Below, in pieces: positions 1 through 10,000 of a stretch of DNA of 64,000 bases. Position 1 is the first letter of the stretch; the number at the start of each line of letters is the position of its first letter. This DNA comes from Glutamicibacter soli. GTDB taxonomy: Bacteria > Actinomycetota > Actinomycetes > Actinomycetales > Micrococcaceae. Both the position numbers and the translations under genes were made by a program. The stretch is taken from contig NZ_POAF01000011.1 of the NCBI RefSeq assembly GCF_003309065.1, forward strand, positions 1 to 64,000, written 5' to 3'. The notes under the pieces were generated by a model that saw only the letters and a list, made by a program, of their open reading frames with translations, made no database searches and was not told where the DNA came from.

Positions 1-655
1 ACCGTGCACAAGGTCCTCTCCCGGTACGGGTGCTCCCGCCTGTCCTTCCAGGACCGGGCTACCGGCCGGTGCATCCGCCGCTACGAGCACATGGCACCCG
101 GAGACATGATCCACGTGGACATCAAGAAACTCGGGCGGATCCCGACGGCTGCGGCCACCAAGCACTGGGCCGGGCGGCCGGGAACCGGAACAAAACCCGA
201 ACAATCGCCAATCGGAGGCCCGGCTACGCCTACCTGCACAACGCGGTGGATGACCACTCATGCCTGGCCTATACCGAAATCCTGACCGATGAGAAGAAGG
301 AAACCGCGGCCGGGTTCTGGGAACGGGCCAACGCCTACTTCGCGTCGCTGGGCATCACGGTGCGTCAGGCGCTCACCGATAACGGGGCGTGTTACCGGTC
401 CCACGCGTTCAGGGACGCGCTGGGGTCGCGGTGAAGCACCGGCGGACGCGCCCCTATCGGCCGCAGACCAACGGGAAGGTGGAGCGGTTCAACCGGACGA
501 TGTTGGAGGAATGGGCGTATGCCAGGCCGTACCGCACGGAGGCCGAGCGGGTTGCCGCGTTCCAGGGGTGGTTAGACTATTACAACTATCGTCGAGGACA
601 TACCGCACTGACGGGTCTGGCGCCGGCTGATCGTGTTCTTAACCTCCGTGGGTAA
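1..655 (+). pseudogene. IS481-family transposase, frameshifted and 5'-truncated by the window
   Basis: This is the remnant of an IS481-type DDE transposase, which would catalyse cut-and-paste DNA transposition. The reading has to change frame twice. HVDIKKLGRIP is read in frame 1 up to about 145, YAYLHNAVDDHS and LTDNGACYRSH are read in frame 3 to about 430, and RPYRPQTNGKVERFNRT continues in frame 2 to the stop near 655. All three pieces are collinear with one integrase-core (rve) domain: DVKK / VDDHS / TDNG / NGKVERFNRT are classic IS481 motifs holding the first two catalytic aspartates and the final glutamate. IS481 elements are normally translated as one ORF, so the two shifts indicate decay. 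The N-terminal HTH lies outside the window. Confidence 0.88.
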
Positions 656-736
656 TACAGCTAGTCATAGGTTTCATTGTCCTTGGTGTGGCGGTGCTGG
701 GGATAGGGCTTGGTTGCCCCTCACTTAGCTGGTTAT

Positions 737-1141
737 TTACTTATCGGGTGTGCTAGCCGATTTCGGTAGCTTCCCGCTGGTGAACAGTCGCCGTTGCAAG
801 TGCGAGAGACGGTGCTCCGGGTCAAGTGCTAGTGCCTGGTCCAAGAACTTCATCGCCCCGGTGCCCTGTCCGGCCATCCAGCGCGCCCATCCCAGCGCTG
901 CCAAGACGTTCGAGCGGTCCTCGCCGGCCAGGAACTCTAGCGCTTCGTAGAGCATGGCTGCCCCGGCATCGAAGATCTTCCGATCAGCGATCAGCGTATC
1001 TCCCATCAGCAGCTCGGCCAGTTCCTGCTTGGTGTGGGATTTCAGGCGTGCAACACTCGGGCATCGGGGCCTATAGGCCCAATTTCCACTGGAACATGCA
1101 TACGACTTAATTTCTGGAAGATCGATAACATATATACTCAA
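737..1141 (-). pseudogene. DUF4192-type protein, C-terminal remnant
   Basis: The last ~95 residues (LAALGWARWMAGQGTGAMKFLDQALALDPEHRLSHL) resemble the end of actinobacterial DUF4192 proteins, where alternating alanine-rich helices finish with an LDxALxxDPxxxLA pattern. Family members are usually around 300-400 residues and begin with a conserved segment that is absent here. The first ~35 residues of the open frame do not look like protein coding sequence, so only a 3' piece survives. DUF4192 has no established biochemical role. It sits between an IS481 remnant and anonymous DNA, consistent with truncation by rearrangement. An intact but unusually short protein is less likely. Confidence 0.5.
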
Positions 1142-1617
1142 AATCGTTTGTGCCTCCCGCTTCCGCGGGTCTAGCGAGCAGCATCCCCCAAGTGCTGCTC
1201 CCTGAATAAACCCTTTGCAATCCCCCAGAGGCTAGGGATTCGATGCGAACTGAGGCGGGGCGTATTTGCGAGAGCACGCCCCGCCCCTGAGGGGTGCGTG
1301 CTGCTGAGACCGTCGAAATTCGAATATGCCAGAGGAAGCTGGGTCCGTATAGGTGGCGTCTCACGCCGACCGGCCATCCATCCCTGCTGCCCGAGGGGAA
1401 ACGGATCCACTTACAGCGGAAGCATAGTGGCGTAAACCGCAGAGCTTTTCACTCCGCGCCGAAGGTCGCCGTGGGAAAAGAACAGCAACGGGGATATGCT
1501 CAAAGAAGACCCTCATGACGCGAGAGCGCCACGGAGCAGCCATTCATACCATGGCCCATCCTGGGGTATGGCGACGTTGAGGAACAATTCTTAGCGCGTC
1601 CGGTTCTTGGGGGCATC
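1142..1617. other. No gene seen
   Basis: Open frames on both strands here are short, lack ribosome binding sites and have arginine/serine/proline-rich compositions typical of non-coding frames. I see no convincing promoter, repeat or RNA. Confidence 0.5.
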
Positions 1618-2058
1618 TTGGATTCAGCAGCACGGCGCATATGGGCCACCCAACAGTTCGCCCAGTTACTCGCTAATGAGGAGGCGCAACGCCACCTGAT
1701 GACCTACGGCTGGGTTGAAGGAATGCCGGTCATCTTCGCTGATCTCCAAGACCAGGTCGAAGAAATCATGGGTTTCGTCTCCGTCCACGGACGTGCAGTA
1801 CTTCTGGCCGTCGGCATCCAGGAATACCACGAGCTGCAGCTATGGCACATCACAATTCCTAGTCCAATCTTCGCCCGCGTCCCACCCTTGCCCTCTGGCA
1901 CCATTCTCGAACAGCTATGCACCAAACAGGCGCAGAACCGGCTTCGCCCCTTCCGCGTCTCCTTTTGGGCTCACAGCGCCGTGATCCACGAAATCCCCTG
2001 TTTCGTCCGGAACGATATGCGCCGTGTCGATCAATTAACCGCAACAAGTGATTCGTGA
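1618..2058 (+). CDS. Unrecognised protein family, paralogue A
   Basis: A 146-residue protein with a probable TTG start, since no early in-frame ATG exists. It aligns along its whole length with the proteins at 2427-2861 and 4462-4950. All three share a helical N-terminus ending in (G/A)xxHLxxxGW, then (G/E)xPVxxA, then a D-xVMGxVSxHxR block (EIMGFVSVHGR here), then P(N/S)PxxxxV, and finally (T/P)FRxxxWaxSxxxxeIPxFxR. The alternating hydrophobic pattern suggests a compact alpha/beta domain. There are no transmembrane segments, signal peptide or recognisable catalytic motif. I cannot name the family. The tandem paralogues suggest recent local duplication. Confidence 0.7.
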   Translation: MDSAARRIWATQQFAQLLANEEAQRHLMTYGWVEGMPVIFADLQDQVEEIMGFVSVHGRAVLLAVGIQEYHELQLWHITIPSPIFARVPPLPSGTILEQLCTKQAQNRLRPFRVSFWAHSAVIHEIPCFVRNDMRRVDQLTATSDS

Positions 2059-2426
2059 CGATCCGCGACGCCCTATGACTGCCTGAAAAAAACCTGAGAA
2101 CATTTTGCCAAGCTAAGCATGTACTTCACTAAACTTCACCCCATACAGACAAAATGGATGTGAAAGGCTTTTGACTAGGTATTATCTCGACTAACCTCTA
2201 GCCATATAGGGGATGCAGAATTGAGCTCTCTGCGCTCGAATCTGCTTCGTAAACGCACAGAAACACGCCCTGAGTAGAGCTTTCGTGCACACCTGTTCTT
2301 CCTGTGGGTAATCTCTTAGGGTGGAAATCACACACTAGGAGCCGCTGACCCGTGTGGGAAAGTGACTTGTTCCAAGTTGATGGGGATCACTCGGAAAACT
2401 CAAGAACACAGTGGGAGGTAGTACCA
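2059..2426. other. Intergenic, probable promoter region of paralogue B
   Basis: AT-richer than its surroundings and without a supported ORF. It probably holds the promoter for the gene at 2427, but no clean -35/-10 pair stands out. Confidence 0.35.
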
Positions 2427-2861
2427 ATGCCAGGACGTATCGCACGCACCAAAACGGCTGAACGTGTATCTGAACTACTCGGATCGCGAGAGGGCCGTAA
2501 GCATCTTAGGGCTCACGGGTGGGAACAAGGCATGCCCGTTGTTATGGCGGTACCTAGCGAGCCGCTTAATGATGTGATGGGGCTGGTTTCCATGCACAAT
2601 CGTTCCGTCCTGGTCGCAATGCTCGACGCATACTCCGACACCTTGAAGTTCCTGCATCTGTGCGCACCGAACCCGGCATTACGTTGCGTCGATGCCGAGA
2701 ACGATACTACCCAGATCAGTGATCTCTTCGCCCGCGCCGAGCGCGAAGGCTTGGTGACTTTCCGTTCAAAGTACTGGGACGCGAGCTCCGTCGCCCATCC
2801 CATCCCGGTCTTTGAGCCAGCCCCAGAAACTAGAACCTACGCACAGCGCTTCTACGCCTGA
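2427..2861 (+). CDS. Unrecognised protein family, paralogue B
   Basis: A 144-residue paralogue of the 1618 and 4462 genes. I chose ATG 2427 because GGAGG lies at 2414-2418, a suitable distance upstream, and because it aligns with the start of the 4462 gene; the longer GTG start at 2352 has no such signal. Conserved blocks are HLRAHGWEQGMPVV, NDVMGLVSMHNRS, APNPALRCV and FRSKYWDASSVAHPIPVF. The tryptophan in HGWEQG is the residue replaced by a stop codon in the third copy. It is soluble by composition, and its function is unknown. Confidence 0.75.
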   Translation: MPGRIARTKTAERVSELLGSREGRKHLRAHGWEQGMPVVMAVPSEPLNDVMGLVSMHNRSVLVAMLDAYSDTLKFLHLCAPNPALRCVDAENDTTQISDLFARAEREGLVTFRSKYWDASSVAHPIPVFEPAPETRTYAQRFYA

Positions 2862-3169
2862 GCCCCCATATACGGTGTTAAGCCCTCTTTGAGCTGATCA
2901 CGATCCAAGGCCAGTAATCGGTCAGGTCGTTCCGGGACGGGAGATGGCCTTGCAACCCATTTCCCCTCCCTGCTCAATTTGGCTCAATTTTGTTACTCCG
3001 AAGCGTAAGCTACCGCGGCCTAAAAGCTTGATCAGTCCTATGGGCGCTTTCGATACCTAGGACGAGTCCTAGGCGACATGCGGAGATATTTGAGTGCCTT
3101 AGGGTCTTCCCCTGCAGCGAGCAGATGCACAGAGCCTAAAGGGGTTACTTCCGTGATCGGACTCGGATT
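2862..3169. other. Intergenic
   Basis: No gene seen. A short palindrome, CCTAGGA-CGAG-TCCTAGG, lies at 3056-3073; its role is unclear. Confidence 0.4.
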
Positions 3170-3475
3170 TTAAGCCTCTGGGCCGACTTCCGTGCCAGCC
3201 TCTGGACGCGCTTCATTGTTTGCAACGTCCTGAGCCTCCTGCTTCACGGCTTCCGGACTGTCGCCTCGAGCCAGCCGATGCACTGTATCGATCAAGTGCT
3301 GAACTTCAGTGACTCGCTGGGTCCAATACTCGGTATCAAGGTATCCAAACCCATTACTTGCTTCAGAGGCCAGGTCCTGGAAACTATTGCGATGGGTTTC
3401 CAAAGCGCTGGCCAGATCGTCGTACTGGTCACCGGTAAGGGAGAGATGAATGTCTTTTCGCGGGATAGTCGTCAT
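3170..3475 (-). CDS. Small acidic helical protein, unknown function
   Basis: A 101-residue, strongly acidic, predicted all-helical protein. It begins MTTIPRKDIHLSLTGDQYDDLASAL and ends in a low-complexity Glu/Ala/Pro tail. The pattern YDDL...W...V...L..A/V...L resembles the small protein at 11209-11454, so the two may be distant relatives or simply similar helical hairpins. No enzymatic motif, membrane segment or HTH is visible. The start codon ATG at 3475 has only a weak upstream ribosome binding site. The gene lies alone between plus-strand genes. Confidence 0.55.
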   Translation of the reverse strand: MTTIPRKDIHLSLTGDQYDDLASALETHRNSFQDLASEASNGFGYLDTEYWTQRVTEVQHLIDTVHRLARGDSPEAVKQEAQDVANNEARPEAGTEVGPEA

Positions 3476-3855
3476 AAATTCCGGGATTGTTCACTAATAA
3501 CTGGTTCCTTGACCCTACGAGACAGTAACAGGGATACGTCAAGAGCACAGAGATTTACCTAGCAACATCCCAAAAAGCAAGTGGGCCATTACATAGTCTA
3601 GAGAAATCTCCGTCAGTTTTCTTCTCCCCTACTGGACCTTGAGGATCAGGAAGAGTATCCAGAGCGGCAACGCTCTGACAGGTACTTTTTAGATCCACAA
3701 TTCCTTGTCGTTAGCTGGCAGAGACCCTTTTCTTCTTACTAGCATCATGGCGATCAAGACCCTCCACTATGTGAAGCCTCTGCAAGAGCTTAAACATACA
3801 ACTACATCGCAATAGCCTATAGAAACTATAACGAGGAAACGAAGGATGCAGACTC
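3476..3855. other. Intergenic, no gene seen
   Basis: A moderate-GC stretch between divergent genes. It presumably holds promoters for both, but none can be assigned with confidence. Confidence 0.4.
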
Positions 3856-4080
3856 ATGGCTAAAGCAAGCATTGAAACATACTACGAAGATGGCCAGTGG
3901 AAGAGCCGCCGGCAAGGAAGCGGAAGAGCATTCAATGTCGGTGGAACGAAAGCTGAACAACAAGCCATAGGTCGCACAGCCGCACAAAACGACGGGGTTG
4001 AGCACATCATTAAGAACCAAGACGGAACCATCAGCGCCCGCAACTCCTACGGCAACGATCCCTACCCACCTAAAGGTTAA
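3856..4080 (+). CDS. DUF2188 domain protein
   Basis: A 74-residue protein that is essentially one DUF2188 domain: an N-terminal strand pair around the GQWKSRRQGSGRA segment, a central helix rich in Ala/Gln, and the terminal strand-turn IIKNQDGTISARNSYGNDPYPPKG. The final GxIxxxxSYGxDPxPPKG signature is very characteristic of the family. The family is small, soluble and functionally uncharacterised; many bacteria carry several copies. GAAGGA upstream of the ATG supports the start. A second, divergent member lies at 56489-56722. Confidence 0.85.
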   Translation: MAKASIETYYEDGQWKSRRQGSGRAFNVGGTKAEQQAIGRTAAQNDGVEHIIKNQDGTISARNSYGNDPYPPKG

Positions 4081-4107
4081 GCCCGAAGACGATAGGGGTA
4101 CTAAACA

Positions 4108-4123
4108 CCCCTTTGGAAAGGGG
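4108..4123 (+). terminator. Hairpin after the DUF2188 gene
   Basis: CCCCTTT-GG-AAAGGGG forms a 7-bp stem with a 2-nt loop. It lies 28 nt after the stop codon and lacks a T-run, so it is a weak terminator or an RNA 3' end. Confidence 0.5.
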
Positions 4124-4461
4124 AGCCCAGAAAACAAGGCCCAAATGTCCTTCTGACACACGGGCATGTAATCGGACAGCATGATGGATTCCCGTTCTTA
4201 CGGCCTCTGTCCGCTGTAAATCTTGGCACTCCCTACAGATCTTTTGCGATACCTAGCGCGGTATATGGCTACACACCTGATTCGTCTCGACATGGTGTCT
4301 TCCAGTGTCGCCAGGGTATCTATTAAAGTGAAATACGCGTACCGTCGAAAGAACATTCCGCGATAATATCCGTGGCCTGCCGGCACCAGGACAACCCACT
4401 GTGACTCATTGCGGTGTGACTTCCAGAAAATCTTTGGAAGTTGCTAGAGCGGAGGTACACG
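4124..4461. other. Intergenic, no gene seen
   Basis: No supported ORF. A clear GGAGG at 4451-4455 belongs to the downstream gene. Confidence 0.45.
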
Positions 4462-4950
4462 ATGTCCACCCATGAACTACGATCCCACACAGCTGGACAC
4501 GTCAAACACATCCTCGGTTCTCGCCAAGCGCGCATCCACCTGGCCTCGTACGGCTGAAGGGAAGGGACGCCCATCGTCCTGGCCGAACCACACGATCTAC
4601 TCGATGACGTCATGGGACTAGTTTCAGTCCATGGACGTTCCGCGGTGGTCGCGTTCTATGATGAGCTCGCTGATCATCTGAGCTTCTGGTTCGTCTCGGT
4701 TCCGAACCCGGCATTAGAAAACGTACCAATCGAACCTAAAGGCCAGCTCTTGCGCGAATTCATCGCCAAAGCTCCAAATGGGACAAGAACATTCCGCGTT
4801 AGATATTGGGCATACAGTGCGATAACCTTTGAAATCCCTTGCTACGTCCGCAGCGACAGAGAACATCGAACTTCCTACACCACCCGTCCGGGCACAGGAG
4901 GTGAATCAGAATCTGAAGATTCCCTGGATAATCCGGAACCTATGGACTGA
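4462..4950 (+). pseudogene. Paralogue C of the unknown family, interrupted by TGA
   Basis: Reading from ATG 4462 (GGAGG at 4451-4455, 6-nt spacing) gives MSTHELRSHTAGHVKHILG... in the same frame as the open frame that ends at 4950. A single TGA at 4555-4557 interrupts it. The TGA falls exactly where paralogues A and B have tryptophan (YGW / HGW versus YG-stop), so a TGG-to-TGA transition explains it. Everything downstream is intact and conserved: DDVMGLVSVHGRS, VPNPALENV, FRVRYWAYSAITFEIPCYVR. Translation would stop after 31 residues unless there is readthrough or internal initiation. The frame has not decayed otherwise, so the mutation appears recent. Confidence 0.85.
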
Positions 4951-5007
4951 CCTCTAGCGTCGAGAGTTAAGCTGGTCTTGTTTATAACTGAAAAATTAGC
5001 TTTTTCG

Positions 5008-5046
5008 CACTGAAGCATCCCACGGTCATCGCGGGATGCTTCAGTG
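5008..5046 (+). terminator. Strong hairpin terminator
   Basis: CACTGAAGCATCCC pairs perfectly with GGGATGCTTCAGTG (14 bp, 11-nt loop) and is followed by TTTA. It lies about 60 nt after the paralogue C stop codon. Confidence 0.75.
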
Positions 5047-5224
5047 TTTAATGCCCCCGAGGAAGCGGCGCCAACCAATGAAGGGTCACCACGGAGCACA
5101 AGGCACAGTCTCCGCGCACAGGAACGCTAGTCCCAAGTCGCACTGTGCCTAGGCAAGGGCCGACCGACATCCTACCGTGGTGCGTAGACCTTCAAAGTCT
5201 TGATATAGGGAAGGACGCCAGCAC

Positions 5225-6064
5225 ATGAGCCTGAACCCAACAGCAAAACCAGCCAATGAGTCTGCGGGATTTAACCCGCACTTCCTCACCACCATCATTG
5301 GTCTCCCCACGCCCAACGCCGAGCTTGCCGACGATCTAGTACAGCTCGACGGCTCTCCCGTCATCGATTACACCCACTTCTCCCTGGCCTTGAGTCGGTC
5401 GCGCAAGTTCGCTCGGTGGGTGGGTTGGAACATCGACGGCGCCCAGATGCAGCTGCTCCCCCGTACCGGTATCAACTTCTCCAAGGATCGTCGCATCCCG
5501 GCCGAAGACCAAGCCGGCGATGACCTCTACACAGAGAATCGGCTTGATCGGGGCCATCTGGCCCGCCGCGCCGACCTCACCTGGGGACCCAACGCCGAAG
5601 CTCAGCAAGCGAACAGGGATTCCTTCTACTTCACCAACATCACCCCACAGATGGAGGACTTCAACCAATCCCGACAAGCCGGCATCTGGGGTCGGCTAGA
5701 AAATGCCCTTTACGAGGACGTGGAGCTCGATGACCTGCGCTGCAGCGTCTTCGCCGGCCCCGTCCTGCGAGATGAAGATCAGCCCTACCGGGGTTACCAG
5801 CTGCCTGCCGAGTACTGGAAGATCATCCTCTTTGAACAGGCAGGGCGGTTCACCGCCCGGGCGTTCCTCCTCACCCAGAACCTTGACCGGTTGCAGGTGC
5901 TGATGGCCTTGGACGAGTTCCGGGTCTACCAAATCACCGTCAGTGAAGTGGAAGAACGCACCGGACTAGTTTTCCCAACTCCGGTGCATGACGCTGATGA
6001 TCTAACACTGACCCATTCCAGCTCACGGAACCCGCTCAGTGATACCTCAGATATCACTTGGTGA
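5225..6064 (+). CDS. DNA/RNA non-specific endonuclease (NUC1/betabetaalpha-metal type)
   Basis: A 279-residue protein with the family's active-site signature DRGHLARRADLTWG at about residues 109-122 (the histidine is the expected general base), followed by DSFYFTNITPQMEDFNQ, which supplies the metal-binding asparagine region. Such Serratia-nuclease-like enzymes hydrolyse DNA and RNA with a single divalent metal. There is no signal peptide at the N-terminus, so an intracellular role or delivery by another route is more likely than classical secretion. Start ATG 5225 follows GGAAGG. It stands alone near the RM gene and has no recognisable immunity partner next to it. Confidence 0.85.
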   Translation: MSLNPTAKPANESAGFNPHFLTTIIGLPTPNAELADDLVQLDGSPVIDYTHFSLALSRSRKFARWVGWNIDGAQMQLLPRTGINFSKDRRIPAEDQAGDDLYTENRLDRGHLARRADLTWGPNAEAQQANRDSFYFTNITPQMEDFNQSRQAGIWGRLENALYEDVELDDLRCSVFAGPVLRDEDQPYRGYQLPAEYWKIILFEQAGRFTARAFLLTQNLDRLQVLMALDEFRVYQITVSEVEERTGLVFPTPVHDADDLTLTHSSSRNPLSDTSDITW

Positions 6065-6133
6065 ACTCGCCATCAGATGGCCTCAAGTACTGAGAGCGGA
6101 AGTTCGAAGGTCGATTGAATGATCGTTACTTAG

Positions 6134-6760
6134 TCAGCACCGGCTACGCCATCCCGGCACTGCCTCGTTCAGCGCAGCTAACCGCCAGGAGGGTAAGGTG
6201 CTTTCGGCGCGAGCTTGATGCTGACGATGCAACCACACCCCAAGCCGGTGTTCAGGCTCAGAGGCGTAGGTCTTGTAGCGGGGCATCTGCCCGGTAGAGA
6301 CGACATAAGCGCTCACCGCGTTCAGCATGCTTCTCCAGTGCTCATCGCGGCTCTGCTGTGGCACATCCACGTTCCAACCATCCAGTTGATCGAGAAGAAC
6401 GATCTTCGCCGCCGACATGCCACCCTTTCGATAGGCATTGCGTTGCAGAGCCACCCACTGCGCCAAAGAGCGTTCTATCCCTTCGGCAGTACTATTGGGC
6501 AGCCGGTGGTGGGTTTGTTGGAATGCCAGCACTTCGGTGAGGCGTTGCCGCCACCGCGTGGACGGTCGATCGGGATCACGCTCGGCCAGGGCCTCGGCAT
6601 GGATAGCGTGAAGCCCCGGGTCATACTTCTCTCTAACGCGTAGATGCAGGTGGATGGTGGCCACGTTGGCATGGCATCGGTCCGCGATTTCACGCACCGT
6701 CAACCCGGCGACATACATCATGTCCCATTCCGGGTGCCGCGAGACGTCCCAACCTGTCAT
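6134..6760 (-). CDS. Helicase-associated (HA) domain protein with N-terminal HTH, intact copy
   Basis: A 208-residue protein. Residues ~1-70 (MYVAGLTVREIADRC...ATIHLHL) read as a helix-turn-helix of the resolvase/sigma-4 type. Residues ~70-130 and ~138-205 are two helicase-associated repeats with the usual W-x2-RL...F...LP...L..WV..QR...L...LD.L.GW pattern. HA domains are nucleic-acid-binding modules normally attached to helicases; here there is no helicase. The paralogue at 10555-11181 has exactly the same length, is on the same strand, and the two copies bracket the RM gene. A DNA-binding regulatory role is plausible but inferred. Confidence 0.7.
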   Translation of the reverse strand: MTGWDVSRHPEWDMMYVAGLTVREIADRCHANVATIHLHLRVREKYDPGLHAIHAEALAERDPDRPSTRWRQRLTEVLAFQQTHHRLPNSTAEGIERSLAQWVALQRNAYRKGGMSAAKIVLLDQLDGWNVDVPQQSRDEHWRSMLNAVSAYVVSTGQMPRYKTYASEPEHRLGVWLHRQHQARAESTLPSWRLAALNEAVPGWRSRC

Positions 6761-6864
6761 GGCACTAAGCTACGCCACACTGTGAAACCTTTGAATAGAA
6801 CCGTGTAGGAACCGTGTAGGAGGTCCACGAGCACTCCGCATATGAAAGGCGTTTCTGAAACGAA

Positions 6865-6887
6865 AACCCCGGCGTGTCGCCGGGGTT
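6865..6887. terminator. GC-rich hairpin
   Basis: AACCCCGGCG-TGT-CGCCGGGGTT is a perfect 10-bp stem with a 3-nt loop, between the HA gene's upstream side and the RM gene. It has no T-run. It probably insulates the RM gene from upstream transcription. Confidence 0.55.
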
Positions 6888-7007
6888 CGCTGATCATTTC
6901 AAAAACGACCGTTTATGCGCTGCAAACACAGAGCCGAAAATGACATCCAATCACTAACCAATTGAACTCACGCGATAGGCTTCTAACAAAGCGTTTTAGG
7001 AGTAGAA

Positions 7008-10000
7008 GTGACCAATTCCCCGCAGTGGCTGATAGATGCAGCTGTCGTTTTCGGTGATAGTTGCGCAGCTAAGCTTGCTGGCCCCGGGGATAAGGAAGCT
7101 GCTATCCGTTCTCCACTGGAAACTTTTCTCGGGAGCTTTGGCACCTCGATCGGTGTAAAAGCTGTCTTCCATGATGAGGTTCGTGACTCGGAACGTAGAG
7201 TTCGCCCCGATTACGGTGTCTCTATCAATGGCGCAATTTCTGGCTATGTTGAGGTGAAGGCACCGCAGAAGTCGGTCGATCCAGATACTTTTCGAGGACA
7301 CGATAGAACGCAGTGGGAGCGGCAGAAAGACTTACCCAATCTGATCTACACCAACGGCACAGAATGGCGGCTGTACAGGAATGGCGAACTCTGCGGTCAA
7401 CCGGAATATCTAAATGGTGGTGCCCTAGACGATCCTTCAAAGGTCTTAGTTCCTTCCCAAGGACTCGAAGCTTTGCTTCTTGATTTCCTAAAATGGCACC
7501 CTTCGGCCATTACAAGTGTTGGTTCACTTGTTCGTGCAGTAGCACCTCTAACTCGACTGCTTCGCGGAGAAGTTCTAGATCAGATAAAACATGAGGAAAA
7601 ACAAATCAAGGCTGGGAAAGATCCTGATATTCAGCCTTTCCTAGGACTGGCACAGGACTGGCGCGCTTTACTTTTTCCAAGTGCTGATAACGCAACTTTT
7701 GCGGATGGATATGCTCAGACAGTTACGTTCGGCTTACTTTTGGCCCGAACGGAAAACATTGACATTCAATCTCGTTCGCTACATTCAGTAGGTTCTTCCC
7801 TAGGTGCTGAGCACTCTCTGATGGGCAAAGCTCTTCAGCTTCTAACTGATGACGTGGCAAAGGATTTCAAAGTCACCCTTGATTTGTTAGTCCGAGTTAT
7901 CGGTGCTGTTAACTGGGAAAAAGTTCGTAAGGGTCGAAGAGACACCTATCTCCACCTCTACGAAAATTTCCTTGACCTATATGACAACGAGCTTCGCAAA
8001 AAATCGGGTTCCTACTACACGCCTCGTGAGGTCGTTGAGGAAATGACGAGGCTAACTGAGGACGTACTGGTGACGCAGCTTGGCAAGAGCCAAGGGTTCC
8101 GTGACCAGCAAGTACTCACTATCGATCCTGCTATGGGAACGGGGACTTTCCTCCACACAATTCTTGAACGTGTCGCCGCGTCGGCCGAGCACGCTGATGG
8201 TCCTGGAGCAGTTGCTGGCGCTGTTACCCAAGCCGCTGAACGTCTGATTGGGTTTGAACTTCAAATGGGCCCTTACGCTGTCGCAGAACTGCGCGCCCAC
8301 GATCTTCTTGCTCTTCACGGAGCAAAGGCACCAAGCGGTGGAATGAAGCTTTTCGTGACTGACACGCTGGATGACCCTCATGCGGAAGAGACGCAACTTG
8401 GATCCGGTTTGAAGCTGTTAGCTAAGGCACGCAAGGATGCCAACAAGGTCAAGGCGGAAGAGAACGTTACTGTTGTTATCGGCAACCCTCCCTACAAGGA
8501 ATTAGCCACCTCCCAGGGTGGATGGGTTGCGAACGGAAGCCCCTCACAGGACAGTAAAAAGAAGCGTACTCGCGCGATTTTAGAAGATTTCTTCTCACCT
8601 GCAATGCGCCAATACAAGGCCAAACTAAAAAATCTGTACATCTATTTTTGGCGTTGGGCGACTTGGAAGACTTGGGAATCGACCACCAATCAACCCGATA
8701 GCGACGCTGGAGTCGTTTGCTTTATTTCCACTTCCGGATACGTCACCGGACGTCCTTTTGTGGCTATGCGGGAGTATCTGCGGCGTGAATCTTCCGACGC
8801 GTGGATCATTGATCTGACCCCCGAAGGCCAGACGCCAGATGTCCCGACGCGAATTTTCCCGATGGTTCGCCAACCATTGAGTATCGGGATCTTTGTACGT
8901 AAATCAGGAACGGACACAAACCTGCCAGCAAGAATCCGTTATGTGTCTCTGCATGGTAGACAAAAGGAGAAATTCGATCAGCTCGCGAAACTGACACTTA
9001 ATGGGCCGGAATGGAAAGAAGCTCGAACGGGTTGGACTGCTCCTTTTACCCCGGCTTCGTTAAACGGCTGGGATGATAATCCTGCGCTTGATGATTTGTT
9101 GCCTTGGTACGCGCCTGGAATCTTTGCTACTCGTACATGGATCTATTCACCATCGCCAGAGTTGTTAAATGAGCGTTGGGCACGTTTGATCGCGGCCCCA
9201 GAAGCTGAGAAGCCTGAACTGTTCAAGGAAGGTAGTGAACCACGGCTTCACAAGAGTTTCCCTGTCTTACCAGGAGCTGATACGTCGAAAGCAATCACTC
9301 CGCTTGCTAAAGAAACGAATCCTGTACCCACGAAACCGCTGCAAATTGGATATCGTTCCTTTGACCGTCAATGGATCATCCCTGATAGTCGTGCAATTCA
9401 CCGAGCAGCAGCTCCACTATGGGCCGCACGTCAGGAGAATCAGGTCTATACCGTTGAGCTTCATACCCAAGTGCTTAAACCGGGGCCTGGCATCGTGTTC
9501 TCCTCGCTTATCCCTGACTATCATCACTTCAAAGGCTCAGAAGGTGGTCGGGTTCTGCCTGCACTACATCCCGACGGATCTGCCAATCTTGCACCCAAAC
9601 TCGTTTCCTCGCTGGAGGCTAGGCTTGGACTCACCATCGCTGAGCAGGACGTATTGGCGTATGTTGCGGCTGTTGTTTCCCATGCAGGTTACACGTCAAG
9701 ATTCGCCGAAGATCTTCAAACACCGGGTGTTCGCGTACCTATCACAACAAATGCGACCCTATGGACTCAGGCGGTTGAGCTTGGACGTGAAGTCCTCTGG
9801 GCGCAAACGTATGGAAGTGCCTACAGCGAGGGTACGCAACGTCCAAAAGACAACATCAGATTCGCAAATCAAGATCCACGCCGAGTCGTTTCCCTCAGCC
9901 CTGTAACTGCGCTACCGGAGCAGATCATTTACGATGCTGAAGCTGAAGAAGTGCATATTGGTGACGGTCGCTTCGGGCCTATACCTGTAGAAGCCTGGGA

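Noticed and set aside
4462-4950. UGA-encoded tryptophan or selenocysteine readthrough
   Set aside because: TGA is used as a normal stop throughout the window and no SECIS-like structure is visible, so nonsense mutation is the simpler reading. Proteomics would overturn this.
9235-9906. 223-residue plus-strand ORF inside the RM gene
   Set aside because: It is an alternative frame within the 1118-residue enzyme with no motifs of its own.
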